The notes under the pieces were generated by a model. It ran no database searches, had not been told where the DNA came from, and saw only the letters and a list, made by a program, of their open reading frames with translations. DNA of 64,000 nt from Arion vulgaris (Eukaryota; Mollusca; Gastropoda; Stylommatophora; Arionidae), in NCBI GenBank assembly GCA_020796225.1, contig CM036762.1, forward strand, positions 57,120,240 to 57,184,239. The letters are read 5' to 3'. Shown in pieces: positions 45,235-56,199 of this stretch. The position numbers and the translations under genes were made by a program. Every line of letters starts with the position of its first letter. Position 1 is the stretch's first letter.

Positions 45235-45930
45235 GCCGTTGTTGTATCTAACTCTCAGTCGATACTTCACAAGATCCAGAAGGGCATGTTTCGGTATCAG
45301 TGGATGTCATGTATAGAAGTTTCTAACCTCCATAGGCTAACGTGGATCTACTGCGCAAGATCGCCAAATGTGGCGCTGTAACAACAAAGAGGAACCCGAA
45401 TAGCTGAGAATCATCGTATTGTTGAGTCACAAAAAAATGAGCAGCGCGAAAAGATAGAGCACACAGCACGCACATGTCTAACCTTGATCATGTATGCCCC
45501 ACCTGTGGTCGGGAATTCTGTTCTAGGATTGGACTCTACAGTCACCTCCGCACACACCAGAGAGGTGCAACAGTACACGTCTGAGATTGTTGTCATCATC
45601 GCTTGCGATGGACGGCTATTAGACTGTCCAGGGCATACGGGTGTCTGCGGTAATGAGAGCGGATAGGCTTGCATCAACAGCATCGATTGTTGGGGAGTTG
45701 AAGATGGATAACGTGTCTCTTTGCGACTGCCTGTTGGATGAAGACATTACAATAGATGTTGAATCGATCCAAAATTTAAGCAGTTTGTACAAGTAAAACT
45801 GGATGCCTGAGGGGCAGAGTGAGAAGTGTGTTTAATCAGCGAGCCACGGGAACTATCAGTATGCATACTCTTCGATATCTGTTGGCAGAGACTGAGCACC
45901 TATCGTCTGCCCGGAGTGCAATGACGTCAG
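45235..45930 (+). pseudogene. LINE RNase H/C-terminus, interrupted by another LINE
   Basis: Up to 45352 it reads VVVSNSQSILHKIQKGMFRY then RLTWIYC. It resumes at 45622 with CPGHTGVCGNERADRLAST and runs to the TGACGTCAGTTTAGTAACC 3' end, as in 7330-8046. The insert is the zinc-finger LINE described next. Confidence 0.85.
45353..45621 (+). mobile_element. Zinc-finger LINE 3' end nested in an RNase H LINE
   Basis: SNLDHVCPTCGREFCSRIGL then YSHLRTHQRGATVH is a C2H2 finger at an ORF2 C-terminus, followed by a short 3' UTR. A 4-base repeat, ACTG, flanks the insert. Compare 6290-6640. Confidence 0.85.
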
Positions 45931-46069
45931 TTTAGTAACCAATAACCAATCAAAACATATTCATCTCAAACCACATAATTTCTAAGTTATGTAGCCACTA
46001 GCTTAGCGTGTTATGAAATTCACTATCAGCGATCCCAAATTCACATCTATTATATTAAGTGCCTAAGAG

Positions 46070-46490
46070 CAAATTTACCAACCCTTGTCTTTTCAAGAGG
46101 TTAAAACCCTCATACAGAGAAAATCTGCAGCAGACTGGAAGACAAACACTGGATATGATTATGGAAAAGACTACCTCAAAGACCTTAGCAGAACAGACCA
46201 GGTCATTATATTTCGACTACGCACCGGACACTGCAGACTCAACAAACACTTATATAGACTAGGAATAAGTCAAACAGCTCTCTGCCAGTGTCAGCAGGCG
46301 GAACAGACACCAGAGTATATCCTGCAAGACTGTCCTCTCCTGTGTGAGCTGAGAAGCAACATGTGGCCACACCCAGTCGACCAGAAAACTAAGCTTTGGG
46401 GAAACCTGACAGACCTGAATCTGACTGCCCAGTTTGTGGTCCACAGTAAATTAAGCGCATGATCAGAGATCGCTGAAGAAGAAGAAGATA
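46070..46490 (+). mobile_element. LINE C-terminal fragment (IFRLRTGHC family)
   Basis: The frame 46085-46462 reads VKTLIQRKSAADWKTNTGYD, IIFRLRTGHCRLNKHLYRLG and CQCQQAEQTPEYILQDCPLL. It ends LSA and stop, with a GAAGAAGAAG tail. The same 3' end recurs at 62240-62390. Confidence 0.88.
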
Positions 46491-46594
46491 TTAAGTTCAA
46501 CTCCTTCGTCTTCAGAGCAGATACACTGGCTGGCAGTATTTTCTAAGTAGACGCAAAGCCTGTTTACTGGCTAATTCAGTGAATAAATGAAAAT

Positions 46595-46832
46595 CATGGC
46601 ATATCCTTTCCAGACCTTCGTCATCAACCACAGTAAACCAGTAGTCGATTTTCTATTCACAACCTACACGTTCAGTAGTTTGCCATTGCTTTCTGAAAGG
46701 TGAGATCTATTTTTACCTTTTGTAAAAATCCACGCCGAACAAATCTTCTATCAAACTGCCGGTGACGGAGTTTGAACCAGGCACGTTTGGGTTGTGATAG
46801 AGCTCACTACCGCTTTAGCTAAATGCGTCCGT
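46595..46832 (-). mobile_element. SINE family D2 copy
   Basis: Reverse orientation; contains CAGTAGTTTGCCATTGCTTT, box B complement TTTGAACCAGG and a CGTCCGTAG end. Confidence 0.82.
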
Positions 46833-46972
46833 AGATAAAAACAAAATTAACGGAGTTAAAAATTTAACTTGTTGAACAATCTGTATTATCGATATAATGG
46901 AAGACTGCAGTTAAACTCTGTAGCAATGGCTTTTTCTTCTTTTCCACCATTTACTTCTTTATAGAAGTGTTG

Positions 46973-46984
46973 GGGGGGGGGGGC
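46973..46984 (+). repeat. G12 homopolymer
   Basis: The equivalent place in the duplicate copy (about 48400) reads GGGAG, so the run expanded, or was mis-assembled, after the duplication. Confidence 0.9.
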
Positions 46985-47174
46985 ATAGTGATCTTGTTTG
47001 TGCTTGTTTTAAGGCACTTTATAAGCTGATATTCATGCTCGTAAGGCTGTTCTTGCTCAAAACTTAAAGAACGACTTGCTATTTTCTGCTGGGTTGGTAA
47101 CGCGTTCCTTCTGACTGATTATGTCCTCTGTTCCAACTCGTTCATGTATCTCCCCCTCACATATCTCTTCGACT

Positions 47175-47405
47175 TATATGTTATGCATGACTCATGATAT
47201 AAACCATATGTTATGCGTGATGCATGATAAATGCACCATATGTTATGCGTGATGCATGATAAATGCACCATATGTTATGCGTGATGCATGATAAATGCAC
47301 CATATGTTATGCGTGATGCATGATAAATGCACCATATGTTATGCGTGATGCATGATAAATGCACCATATGTTATGATTGACCATGATGTAAATCATATGT
47401 TAACA
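47175..47405 (+). repeat. 32-bp minisatellite, copy 1
   Basis: Units begin CATATGTTATGCGTGATGCA and end TGATAAATGCAC; there are about 7 here. Confidence 0.92.
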
Positions 47406-48014
47406 TATCAACAAGAGTTTGGAAAAACGAATAAAGCAGAATCATTTGGAAATAAACAAAATTTGTCATTTCTTCAATTTATAGTATTTCTAAAATATTT
47501 TTTTTTTTTAAATTAGTGTTTACTTTGATGTTTACCTGGTTTTGCGACATTGCCAACATTTTTTGTCTTGACAATTTTTATGATTATGGAAAAGACTACC
47601 TCAAAGACCTTAGCAGAACAGACCAGGTCATTATATTTCGACTACGCACCGGACACTGCAGACTCAACAAACACTTATATAGACTAGGAATAAGTCAAAC
47701 AGCTCTCTGCCAGTGTCAGCAGGCGGAACAGACACCAGAGCATATCCTGCAAGACTGTCCTCTCCTGGGTGAGCTGAGAAGCAACATGTGGCCACACCCA
47801 GTCGACCAGAAAACTAAGCTTTAGGGAAACCTGACAGACCTGAATCTGACTGCCCAGTTTGTGGTCCACAGTAAATTAAGCGCATGATCAGAGATCGCTG
47901 AAGAAGAAGAAGATATTAAGTTCAACTCCTTCGTCTTCAGAGCAGATACACTGGCTGGCAGTATTTTCTAAGTAGACGCAAAGCCTGTTTACTGGCTAAT
48001 TCAGTGAATAAATG

Positions 48015-48258
48015 AAAATCATGGCATATCCTTTCCAGACCTTCGTCATCAACCACAGTAAACCAGTAGTCGATTTTCTATTCACAACCTACACGTTCAG
48101 TAGTTTGCCATTGCTTTCTGAAAGGTGAGATCTATTTTTACCTTTTGTAAAAATCCACGCCGAACAAATCTTCTATCAAACTGCCGGTGACGGAGTTTGA
48201 ACCAGGCACGTTTGGGTTGTGATAGAGCTCACTACCGCTTTAGCTAAATGCGTCCGTA
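48015..48258 (-). mobile_element. SINE family D2 copy (within duplication)
   Basis: Duplicate of 46595-46832, essentially identical. Confidence 0.82.
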
Positions 48259-48589
48259 GATAAAAACAAAATTAACGGAGTTAAAAATTTAACTTGTTGA
48301 ACAATCTGTATTATCGATATAATGGAAGACTGCAGTTAAACTCTGTAGCAATGGCTTTTTCTTCTTTTCCACCATTTACTTCTTTATAGAAGTGTTGGGA
48401 GCATAGTGATCTTGTTTGTGCTTGTTTTAAGGCACTTTATAAGCTGATATTCATGCTCGTAAGGCTGTTCTTGCTCAAAACTTAAAGAACGACTTGCTAT
48501 TTTCTGCTGGGTTGGTAACGCGTTCCTTCTGACTGATGATGTCCTCTGTTCCAACTCGTTCATGTATCTCCCCCTCACATATCTCTTCG

Positions 48590-48935
48590 ACTTATATGTT
48601 ATGCGTGACTCATGATATAAACCATATGTTATGCGTGACTCATGATATAAACCATATGTTATGCATGACTCATGATATAAACCATATGTTATGCATGACT
48701 CATGATATAAACCATATGTTATGCGTGATGCATGATAAATGCACCATATGTTATGCGTGATGCATGATAAATGCACCATATGTTATGCGTGATGCATGAT
48801 AAATGCACTATATGTTATGCGTGATGCATGATAAATGCACCATATGTTATGCGTGATGCATGATAAATGCACCATATGTTATGCGTGATGCATGATAAAT
48901 GCACCATATGTTATGCGTGATGCATGATGTAAATC
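48590..48935 (+). repeat. 32-bp minisatellite, copy 2, with 30-bp variant units
   Basis: The first four units are of the form CATATGTTATGCRTGACTCA plus TGATATAAAC; the rest are the 32-bp type. Confidence 0.92.
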
Positions 48936-49159
48936 ATATGTTAACATATCAACAAGAGTTTGGAAAAACGAATAAAGCAAAATCATTTGGAAATAAACAA
49001 AATTTGTCATTTCTTCAATTTATAGTATTTCTAAAATATGTTTTTTTTTTAAAATTAGTGTTTACTTTGATGTTTACCTGGTTTTGCGACATTGCCAACA
49101 TTTTTTGTCTTGACAATTTTCATTGTATTTTGTTTATTAATAATATAATAATAATAATT

Positions 49160-49380
49160 CCTCTCGTACCGTTATACGTTACATAGGGCCTGCAAGCAAT
49201 TTATCCATACCGCTCTATCCTGGACAACTCGCTCAATCTCCTCCATGGAACTGATACCGATATTTCCTGCCTCTCTCAGCAAAGTTCAAGGTCTCCTTAC
49301 GTCGTCCTCTCTTTCTTGAACACTCTGCATCCCACTTCTTTGATATTCTTTGATCACTTCTTCTCAAGGTGTGTCCGACA
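49160..49380 (-). mobile_element. LINE C-terminal fragment (SSMEEIERV family)
   Basis: Same block as 35085-35215 (TTATACGTTACATAGGGCCT on the plus strand), extended by a CTTGAGAAGAAGTGATCAAA-like end on the minus strand. Confidence 0.7.
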
Positions 49381-49429
49381 TATCACCATACGTATTTTAT
49401 TGATTGGTTAAGGATTATTGACATAGTCA

Positions 49430-49690
49430 TGTGTGCTATGACGTCAGTTCAGTAACAAATAACCACCGACCTAACAACACTATGAGCAGACAGGTAGGTG
49501 CTCAGTCGTCGAATCAACAGACGACGAAGTATGTGCACGATAAGGGTTCCTGAGACACGCTGGTTAAACACACTCCTCATGAAAACAATGCTCCGACTCA
49601 AGCGGACAGAAGTATGGACAGAGCCGATATCATCAATGCGGTACGCTCTCAATTATGTGACATGGGCAAGTCTCAGACACTGGAACGAGT
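49430..49690 (-). mobile_element. LINE C-terminal fragment (RNase H LINE family)
   Basis: The minus frame FMRSVFNQRVSGTLIVHILR with a following LLIRRLSTYLSAHS parallels the end of 7330-8046. Confidence 0.7.
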
Positions 49691-50044
49691 TCGAGAATTA
49701 GGCGTTAAGTTTGGACATGCCAGACAGTGTCGTCTTCGTGGTAGAGAGAAGATATAGTAATCAACTTCTCATGGGTACAGTGAGCAAATGGACTTTGGAT
49801 GGCTGCTGCAGCGGAGGACAGAGCACGAATGGGAATGCCCAATGTGCCATGACGCCGATAGCATAACATAACATAACATTTCTCATATGATTCCTTATGA
49901 GCCCAGTCATGTTCGTATCTAGCATTGTTGAAAACTTGTTGAAACACGATACAGATTCAACATCAGATGCTTTGTTCTCATCAAACAGACTATCCATGAG
50001 TAACTTAGGTAGGCCTACAACATCCAACGTAAACTCCTCAAAAT

Positions 50045-50205
50045 CTATCTTAACACCCCAACATCCATCTTCATCTTCCCAACATCCATCTTCAACTCCC
50101 CAAAAACCATCTTCAACTCCCCAACATCGTTACTCCCCAACATCCATCTTCAACTGCCGAACATCGTTACTCCCCAACATCCATCTTCAGCTCCCCAACG
50201 ATCGA
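50045..50205 (+). repeat. CCCCAACATCCATCTTCA-type tandem repeat
   Basis: Imperfect units of 18-27 bases (CCCAACATCCATCTTCAACT) are repeated about seven times. The same words occur near 7600 in the LINE 3' end, so the array may have grown from that element. Confidence 0.75.
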
Positions 50206-50209
50206 CGCT

Positions 50210-50790
50210 TGTCAGATAGGTTCAACAATCTGTGAAAAGAATAATTAAAAATGAACTTATGTTACAAAGCTTCAAGAAACATGGAATGCCAGAATTGAAT
50301 GAACACAACACCAGACTTAACTGTTATCCAATAAATATGTGATGCGGTTGTCTGCAGACATGCGATACAGGGTGACGGAAAACATTTCTTTTACTTTTTA
50401 TTATTAATTTTATTTACTTTTGCATTCCTTCTAGAATATTTACTTTTTGATTACTTTATGTGAATTTGTGATTTGTACAAAATAGCACAACTAAGTGCAC
50501 TATGCTGTGGTTTGCAGCGGCACTTCTGTAATTTGTTTGGATTTAACGTCCAGTACATTCAATTTCAGCATGCATCTTTTCAGATTCGGTGCCATTTGTC
50601 TGTGTCATATAAAACGCCATCTGTGAATTTTTTCGACAGAGGCGGTCTATTCTCGGCACTGAGACGTGATCGCTGATTGTATTGGGACAAATAAAAATCG
50701 TTTTGGAACAAGTTTTTCTGGTGCATTTCATCAGGTGCGTATTTTCGAAACAAAAGAAATTTTCAAACCATGACAGTCTCCAAGCAATAT
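50210..50790. other. Intergenic DNA without recognised features
   Basis: No exon, known repeat or tandem structure could be supported. Confidence 0.35.
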
Positions 50791-50794
50791 CAAT

Positions 50795-50870
50795 CTTTAT
50801 CTACAGAAAAGCCACAACAATGGGCAACAACCCGGTAACAGTGTGACGACAAAAGAAGAAGAAGAAGAAT
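50795..50870 (+). mobile_element. Short LINE 3' end (family of 38405)
   Basis: It holds only the last codons and tail: GGGCAACAACCCGGTAACAG, TGTGACGACAAAAGAAGAAG. Confidence 0.75.
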
Positions 50871-50916
50871 GGTGGTTGAGAAGTGGTTAATAAAAAGTGA
50901 GCGAAATTAATTACGA

Positions 50917-50977
50917 GAGATAGATAGACAGATAGATAGAGAGAGAATAGAGAAGAGAGAGAGATAGAGATATATAT

Positions 50978-51009
<32 letters not shown>

Positions 51010-51012
51010 TAG
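50917..51012 (+). repeat. (GA)n/(GATA)n microsatellite
   Basis: Mixed GATA and GAGA runs with a short TATATATA stretch. A further GA-rich tract lies at 51246-51292. Confidence 0.9.
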
Positions 51013-51299
51013 AAGATGTCTGGGACTGTCAGTTCAGGCAAACTCAAACTCAAACTCACTTTATGTCGAATTTCGAATGTGCCTATCTTATATGTTGTTG
51101 ATGCCTAAGACCGAAAGCGCAACGTATTCACGTTCTCCCCGCAAACCCCAAATATATAACAAAGAGTGGTTAAGTTGATTGAATTGATAAAAATGATCAC
51201 AGAGACAAAGAAGAGTATATATATGACATGAACATCACAATGGTTTAGAAAGAGAGAGACAGAGAGAGAGACAGAGAGACAGAAAGAGAGCATAATGGA

Positions 51300-51925
51300 G
51301 TACATGGTTTCTGGAAGACGAGGCAGGGACGACAAAACAACGGTGGCAGCAGGACATAAAAACAAACGAACAAGACGATGGAAGAGGTCGGGAAAACTGA
51401 TTAAGATTGACAGTTGGCCCTACAACTCAACACTACATTCAAAACTACATGGTACCAGAGATGAGCTCAAGACAACAGTCGACTTCATCATAAGAACTCG
51501 TCTAATGGTATAATCATTAAAATAGCGATCGCAAGGAAGAAGAAAAATGACAGTTTTTCCAACAGGTTGTAAAGAAAGCAACGTTCAGCAAAAGATAACA
51601 GACATTAAGTATAACATAACATCTTGTTGCTGCAAATATAAACAATAACGATATGAACATCTTATCAGACTTGACCAATTTAAATATTAATTAAGGGGTC
51701 ACAAACTGCATCTATAACCCGACCCAATCATACAGTACGCACTGACACACTAAATGTGATATACACATTGTTCCAGAAGATAGTAGGTCAAGTTCTTACT
51801 GGCGAGGAACATGACTAGACACGTTACTAAGATACACACAAACATCATCATCTAGTGCACACAGATGAACACTTGAATTATGCAGTTATAAGTTATAATT
51901 TTATGTGAGAACTATCATAATAGCA
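51300..51925. other. Intergenic DNA without recognised features
   Basis: A LINE-like phrase (GRRGRDDKTTVAAGHKNKRT) appears at 51312, but it is too short to assign. Confidence 0.35.
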
Positions 51926-51929
51926 CTCC

Positions 51930-52260
51930 GGACATATCCATAGATGCTCCGATCTCCGCCTCAGCAAATCCAGCAGCGTCCAACGGCCCAATACGCCAGT
52001 TCGATGTTGATTAATCAATCTGTTTGCATATGTCGTTCTTTTCAGGCTGCACCAATATTGACACCCATCTCTCTCAATCTGGTCAGCGAGTGGGATTCAC
52101 AGTCCTGAAACTCCTCTGTTCGAAAAGGCTCTCTCAATGCGGGAAGAATGTCATTTCGGTTCATGGCAGCTCCCTCTGATATTGTAGCCAAGCCAGCCAA
52201 TCTATCAGCTCGTTCATTACCCCTAACTCTTGCGTGCCCAGGGACAAAAATGAATTATGC
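51930..52260 (-). pseudogene. LINE RNase H/C-terminal remnant
   Basis: Complementary to the end of the 17750-18300 element: ATTGGTGCAGCC...GAACGACATAT is shared, and GNERADRLAG is readable on the minus strand near 52190. Confidence 0.75.
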
Positions 52261-52385
52261 AACACAGTACAAATACGCAAATATACGTAACTACAAACAT
52301 AATCTTATCTAGGCAGTGCTACATTCATGCACTTAATTATCATGCATCAGCATCGTTATATATCATCATTATATCTCTCATTCTC

Positions 52386-52690
52386 CGAGTGGTTACGGAG
52401 CCCAAATTTGTGGTGTAAAGAATAGAACCCTGTTACTGCCACACATGTCGTAAGAGGCGACTAGGAGGTTTGGCTGAAATCGGATGCACGTGTCCTAAAC
52501 GTGTAGAAATCTATGCGTTTAGAGGCCTACCAAACCAATGTGCAACGTATACACGTTCTTGGCAAAGATCAAACATATCACAAAGAGTGATTAAAATTGG
52601 TCATGAAGAACGAATGCAAAGAAGGAGAAGAAGACAAATAGTGATTAAAATTGGTCGTAAAGAACGAACGCAAAGAAGAAGAAGAAGATA
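52386..52690 (+). mobile_element. SINE family A copy with duplicated 3' end
   Basis: After the normal end (GTGATTAAAATTGGTCATGA to AAGAAGAAGAC) the last 45-50 bases are repeated once (GTGATTAAAATTGGTCGTAA). Confidence 0.88.
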
Positions 52691-52877
52691 TCTCTCATTG
52701 TATTTAACCATCATCATTATTATCCTACTCATCGTTAACATGATCATCAAGTTAGACTTTTAGAAGACTAGTTCTACATTCTCTAATCATCTCTCTCCAC
52801 TGGACTCTGTTAATGAAATAGAATGTATAACAGAGAAATGATCAGAAGAAACAATATTTTAAAAAGTAAAAGCAGAA

Positions 52878-53112
52878 AGGTGACGTCTGTGGCTTAGGGT
52901 AGTGATTCGGTCTATTAACCTGACGTTCTGAGTTCGAATCACGCTGCGGACAATTTGGTTGCAAATTTGTTGGTTGGTGGATTTTACAAAAGGACGATGG
53001 CACCACCGTTCAGAAAGCAATGGCAAACTACTGAGCGTAATAATGCCTAGAAAAATCACAAACAGCGTTAAAAAGCTGGGGTTGATTCGCAAAGAATATA
53101 CAATTAACTTTT
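52878..53112 (+). mobile_element. SINE family D copy
   Basis: Forward, near full length, with the GCTGGGGTTGATTCGCAAAG end; the last block before the usual tail is shortened. Confidence 0.85.
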
Positions 53113-53114
53113 TT

Positions 53115-53945
53115 ACAAGTAGAAAAGGATAATGAGAAAAAGAAGTAGAAATAACAAGAAGAAATAGAAAAAGAAATAGAGCAAGAGAGGAAGAATAATT
53201 AGAAGAAGACGAAGTAGAGGAAGAAGTAGTAGAGGTAGAAAGAAAAGAAATAGAAGAAGAAGAAGTAGAAGATAAAGGAGAAAAAGTTGTAGAAATAGAA
53301 GAAAAAGAGGTATTAAAAGGAGAAATAGGAAAAAGAAGAAAAAGAAAATGAAGAGGAAAAGAAGAAGCAGAAAAAGAAGAAGTACAAGAAGAAAAATCCA
53401 AAAAAAAATCAGTAAAACGAGCAGTGGAAAAAGAATTTGAAAAAAAGAAGTAAACGAAGTAGAAAAGTAGAAGATGAAGAAAAAGAAACAGATGAAACAA
53501 GAAAAAGTAGAGGAAGTAATAGAAAAAGTAGAGGAAGTAATAGAAAAAGTAGAGAAAGTAATAGAAAAAGTAGAGAAAGTAATAGAACAAGTAGAGAAAG
53601 TAATAGAAAAGTAGAGAAAGTAATAGAAAAGAGAGAAGTAATAGAAAAGTAGAGAAAGTAATAGAAAAAGTAGAGAAAGTAATAGAAAAAGTAGAGAAAG
53701 TAATAGAAAAGTAGAGAAGTAATAGAAAAAGTAGAAAGTAATAGAAAAAGTGAGAAAGTAATGAAAAGTAGAAAAGTAATGAAAAAGTAGAAAAGTAATA
53801 GAAAAAGTAGAGAAAGTAATAGAAAAAGTAGAGAAAGTAATAGAAAGAAGAAAAAGATATTAAAGAGGACTAAGAAGACAAGAAGCAGACGAAAAAGTAG
53901 AAAATAAATAGAAGAAGAAGAAGTAGATGAAGAAAGTAAATAAAT
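53115..53945 (+). repeat. 830-base polypurine (GAA-rich) tract with 21-bp units
   Basis: The plus strand is almost entirely A and G, with scattered T. From 53490 it is built of AGAAAAAGTAGAGAAAGTAA-type units of 18-21 bases. The apparent proteins on both strands are products of this composition. Confidence 0.93.
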
Positions 53946-54279
53946 ATTGTCATAAATCAGTATGAATCACGCACAGAAAGAGGTAAAAAATCTCTGCTTT
54001 AGTTGACATTCTGACATATTGAATGATACCTGTCCCCAAGTATTAACATAATCTTACAAATGTGGTCACCAATTGGGAAAAGAAAACGTGAAGACCAAAG
54101 ACCACTCTTCGAAGAACCATCCAACAAGAAAGTAAACTATTGGGATGTAAAACCATACAAGATCTCCAACTGCTAGCAAAGAACCGTATCACATGGAGAT
54201 CTAAAACCTCTGCCTTATGTGCCGCCTTTGGCTCGAAAGGAATAAACTAACTAAACTAACTAATACAAGATGAATTCAG

Positions 54280-54410
54280 GATGTAACTGATGGTTTGAAC
54301 ATGATGGCTGCAGAGGCAGGACATTTGGCCTATGAGAAAGGAAAATTCCAGAGGACTGTTGGGGTGGCAAAGTTCTGCTCAGTACAAGCTATTTGATGAG
54401 GATACAAGTG
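54280..54410 (+). mobile_element. LINE C-terminal fragment (QDVTD family)
   Basis: The frame resembles DGLNMMAAEAGHLAYEKGKF then GVAKFCS, equivalent to 10295-10480 in the opposite orientation. Confidence 0.7.
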
Positions 54411-54479
54411 CTTCTTTATCCTGATACATAACAATAATTTAACGTCATTGTTATCAGTGCCAAACTTGGTCTCTTACAG

Positions 54480-54885
54480 CAACACATCACATAAAGTTCA
54501 CCACGTGTGAAATGAAATGCTCCAGGAAGGCATTGGAGTCACCAGGAAAGATTGACTACGAAATGAGGATATCAGAAGCAGAGTGGGCATAATTTCATGC
54601 ACCGAATACATTGAAAGACAATAAATGCAGGAGTTTGGGCATTTAATGAGAATGAAATACAACCAACCACCAATAACAGCATACAATAAAAAGAGATCGG
54701 GTACTAGAGCTAAGGGAAGACCAAGAAAAAGATGGATAGACAATATCAAGACCATACTACATAAACACGGATATAACACAACAAGGTCCTCATCAGGTCC
54801 TAGAACACAAATTAAAGCTCACATCCCTATGCTTAACGGCAAGAGTGGACAGCCAACAACATCTTCTACCTGGGAATAGACAATA
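54480..54885 (+). mobile_element. LINE C-terminal fragment
   Basis: QEFGHLMRMKYNQPPITAYN then RAKGRPRKRWIDNIKTILHK is an ORF2 end related to 36780-37235, preceded by a frame break. Confidence 0.85.
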
Positions 54886-55007
54886 GACAATTGTATAGAA
54901 ACAATCATACTGGAGAAACAGCTTGAAGACAATGATTAATATTGTAAACTACCACACAATGCCTAATTTATTTAGCACTCAGACAAATAGATCTATCCAG
55001 AGAAAAC

Positions 55008-55210
55008 ACCCGCCTGCCCAGCGTGTTCGTAGCGCTTTGGACTGCGGGTGACTAGCCTCTGTGAGTGCGGGTTCAATTCCGCAGGCTGGCAGAAAAGCCA
55101 CAGGTTCCCCAGAGTCACGGTGTTCGTGGCACCGATCCGAAGGGCTACGATGTCCATGGCACCGAGCCGTAGAGCTGAAAGCTCAAGTGCTTCTGGATCG
55201 AAAAAAAACC
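55008..55210 (+). mobile_element. SINE family B, full copy
   Basis: Head CCGCCTGCCCAGCGTGTTCG, box B GGTTCAATTCCGC and the GAGCTGAAAGCTCAAGTGCT 3' part, with an A-rich tail. Confidence 0.9.
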
Positions 55211-55254
55211 CAGAAAGAACTGAAAAAGAAATTTTTATCTACGGAGAGAGAAAA

Positions 55255-55925
55255 ATAGAAAATGTGAACAGTTGTGAACAACTCGGTTCATTGCTAACAA
55301 AAGATGAAACTGGGATAAAGGAAATTAAAAGAAGAAAAAACATGATTTTACAAAATATTAGGCAACTAAAAAAAATATGGGATGGAAACAGAAATGAAAA
55401 CAATGATCAGAATACTAAGAGCATGCATATTTCCAGTGACAACGTATGGGTGTGAAGCATGGACATTTAAAAGACAGTGGAAAAACATATATGTACTTTT
55501 GAATATAAGTTACAGAAGAGTCCTCCGTATATCATGGACAGGTCTGTCCAGCGTGTTCGTAGCGGTTGGACTACGGGTGACTATCCTCTGTGTTGCAGGT
55601 TCAATTCCGCGGGATGGCAGAAAAAGCCACAGATTCCCAAGATTTACTGTGTTCGTGGCACCGAACCGAAGGTTACGATGTCCATGGCACCGAGCCGAAG
55701 AGCTGAAAGCTCAAGTGCTTCTGGATCGGAAAAAAAAATATCATGGACAGAGAAGAGATCAAATAGATCTATAAAGAAATAACTCAAAATCAAAGAAAAC
55801 TGGATTATGCTACAAATAAGAAGAAAAGTTGAAGTAATTTGGACATATAAAGAGACACGTAGGGCTTGAGGCCATTATGGAAGAAGACATCACGGTAAAG
55901 AGGAAAAGAAAGAACACGGAAAAGA
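55255..55925 (+). pseudogene. LINE ORF2 fragment, interrupted by a SINE
   Basis: KIENVNSCEQLGSLLTKDET, TMIRILRACIFPVTTYGCEA and SYRRVLRISWT precede the insertion; EKRSNRSIKK continues after it. Several frames are used. Confidence 0.85.
55542..55737 (+). mobile_element. SINE family B inserted in a LINE, 13-bp target duplication
   Basis: ATATCATGGACAG flanks the 196-base body exactly (55529-55541 and 55738-55750). Removing the SINE and one duplicate restores the LINE reading RISWTEK. The body starts TCTGTCCAGCGTGTTCG, slightly truncated. Confidence 0.95.
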
Positions 55926-55949
55926 TGGATTTAGGATTTTCTTCGTCAA

Positions 55950-56190
55950 TGCTCCATATCGATTACTTGTTAACCACTTGTTGTGATTGTATGGATCCGA
56001 GCCTAAAGCGATTGTACATTGTGCCAGTTATGCGCCAACAAGTAGGCCAGCATATCCGATTTCTGCGACGCTTTTTATTTACTAGGATAGCTGTCCTAGG
56101 CCCTACCCAGTCGCCTCTTACGACATGCCTTGTAGGTCGCAGTGTTACTACTCTTACTCCTTGAGAGCCCCGGCAACGCAGTGACGGCGG
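55950..56190 (-). mobile_element. SINE family C copy
   Basis: Reverse; carries TTGTGCCAGTTATGCGCC, AGTCGCCTCTTACGACATGC and the CAGTGTTACTACTC head end. Confidence 0.85.
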
Positions 56191-56199
56191 CAGAGAGGG

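Larger units (their letters stand above)
46154..47578 (+). repeat. Segmental duplication, copy 1
   Basis: This 1425-base block (LINE end, D2 SINE, 32-bp array) is followed directly by a near-identical copy at 47579-49119. The junction joins GACAATTTT to TATGATTATGG. Confidence 0.92.
47579..49119 (+). repeat. Segmental duplication, copy 2
   Basis: It matches copy 1 almost base for base but is about 115 bases longer, because its 32-bp array has more units. Its LINE frame ends at a stop (TAG) where copy 1 reads TGG, after KTKL. Confidence 0.92.

Noticed and set aside
46085..46462. A 125-codon frame with Cys-rich motif, possible zinc protein
   Set aside because: IFRLRTGHC...LQDCPLL is a standard LINE C-terminus, and the block has a GAA tail and a duplicate.
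52859..53652. Frames of 243 and 71 codons rich in Phe/Ser or Arg/Lys/Glu
   Set aside because: Translations of the polypurine tract plus a SINE D copy.
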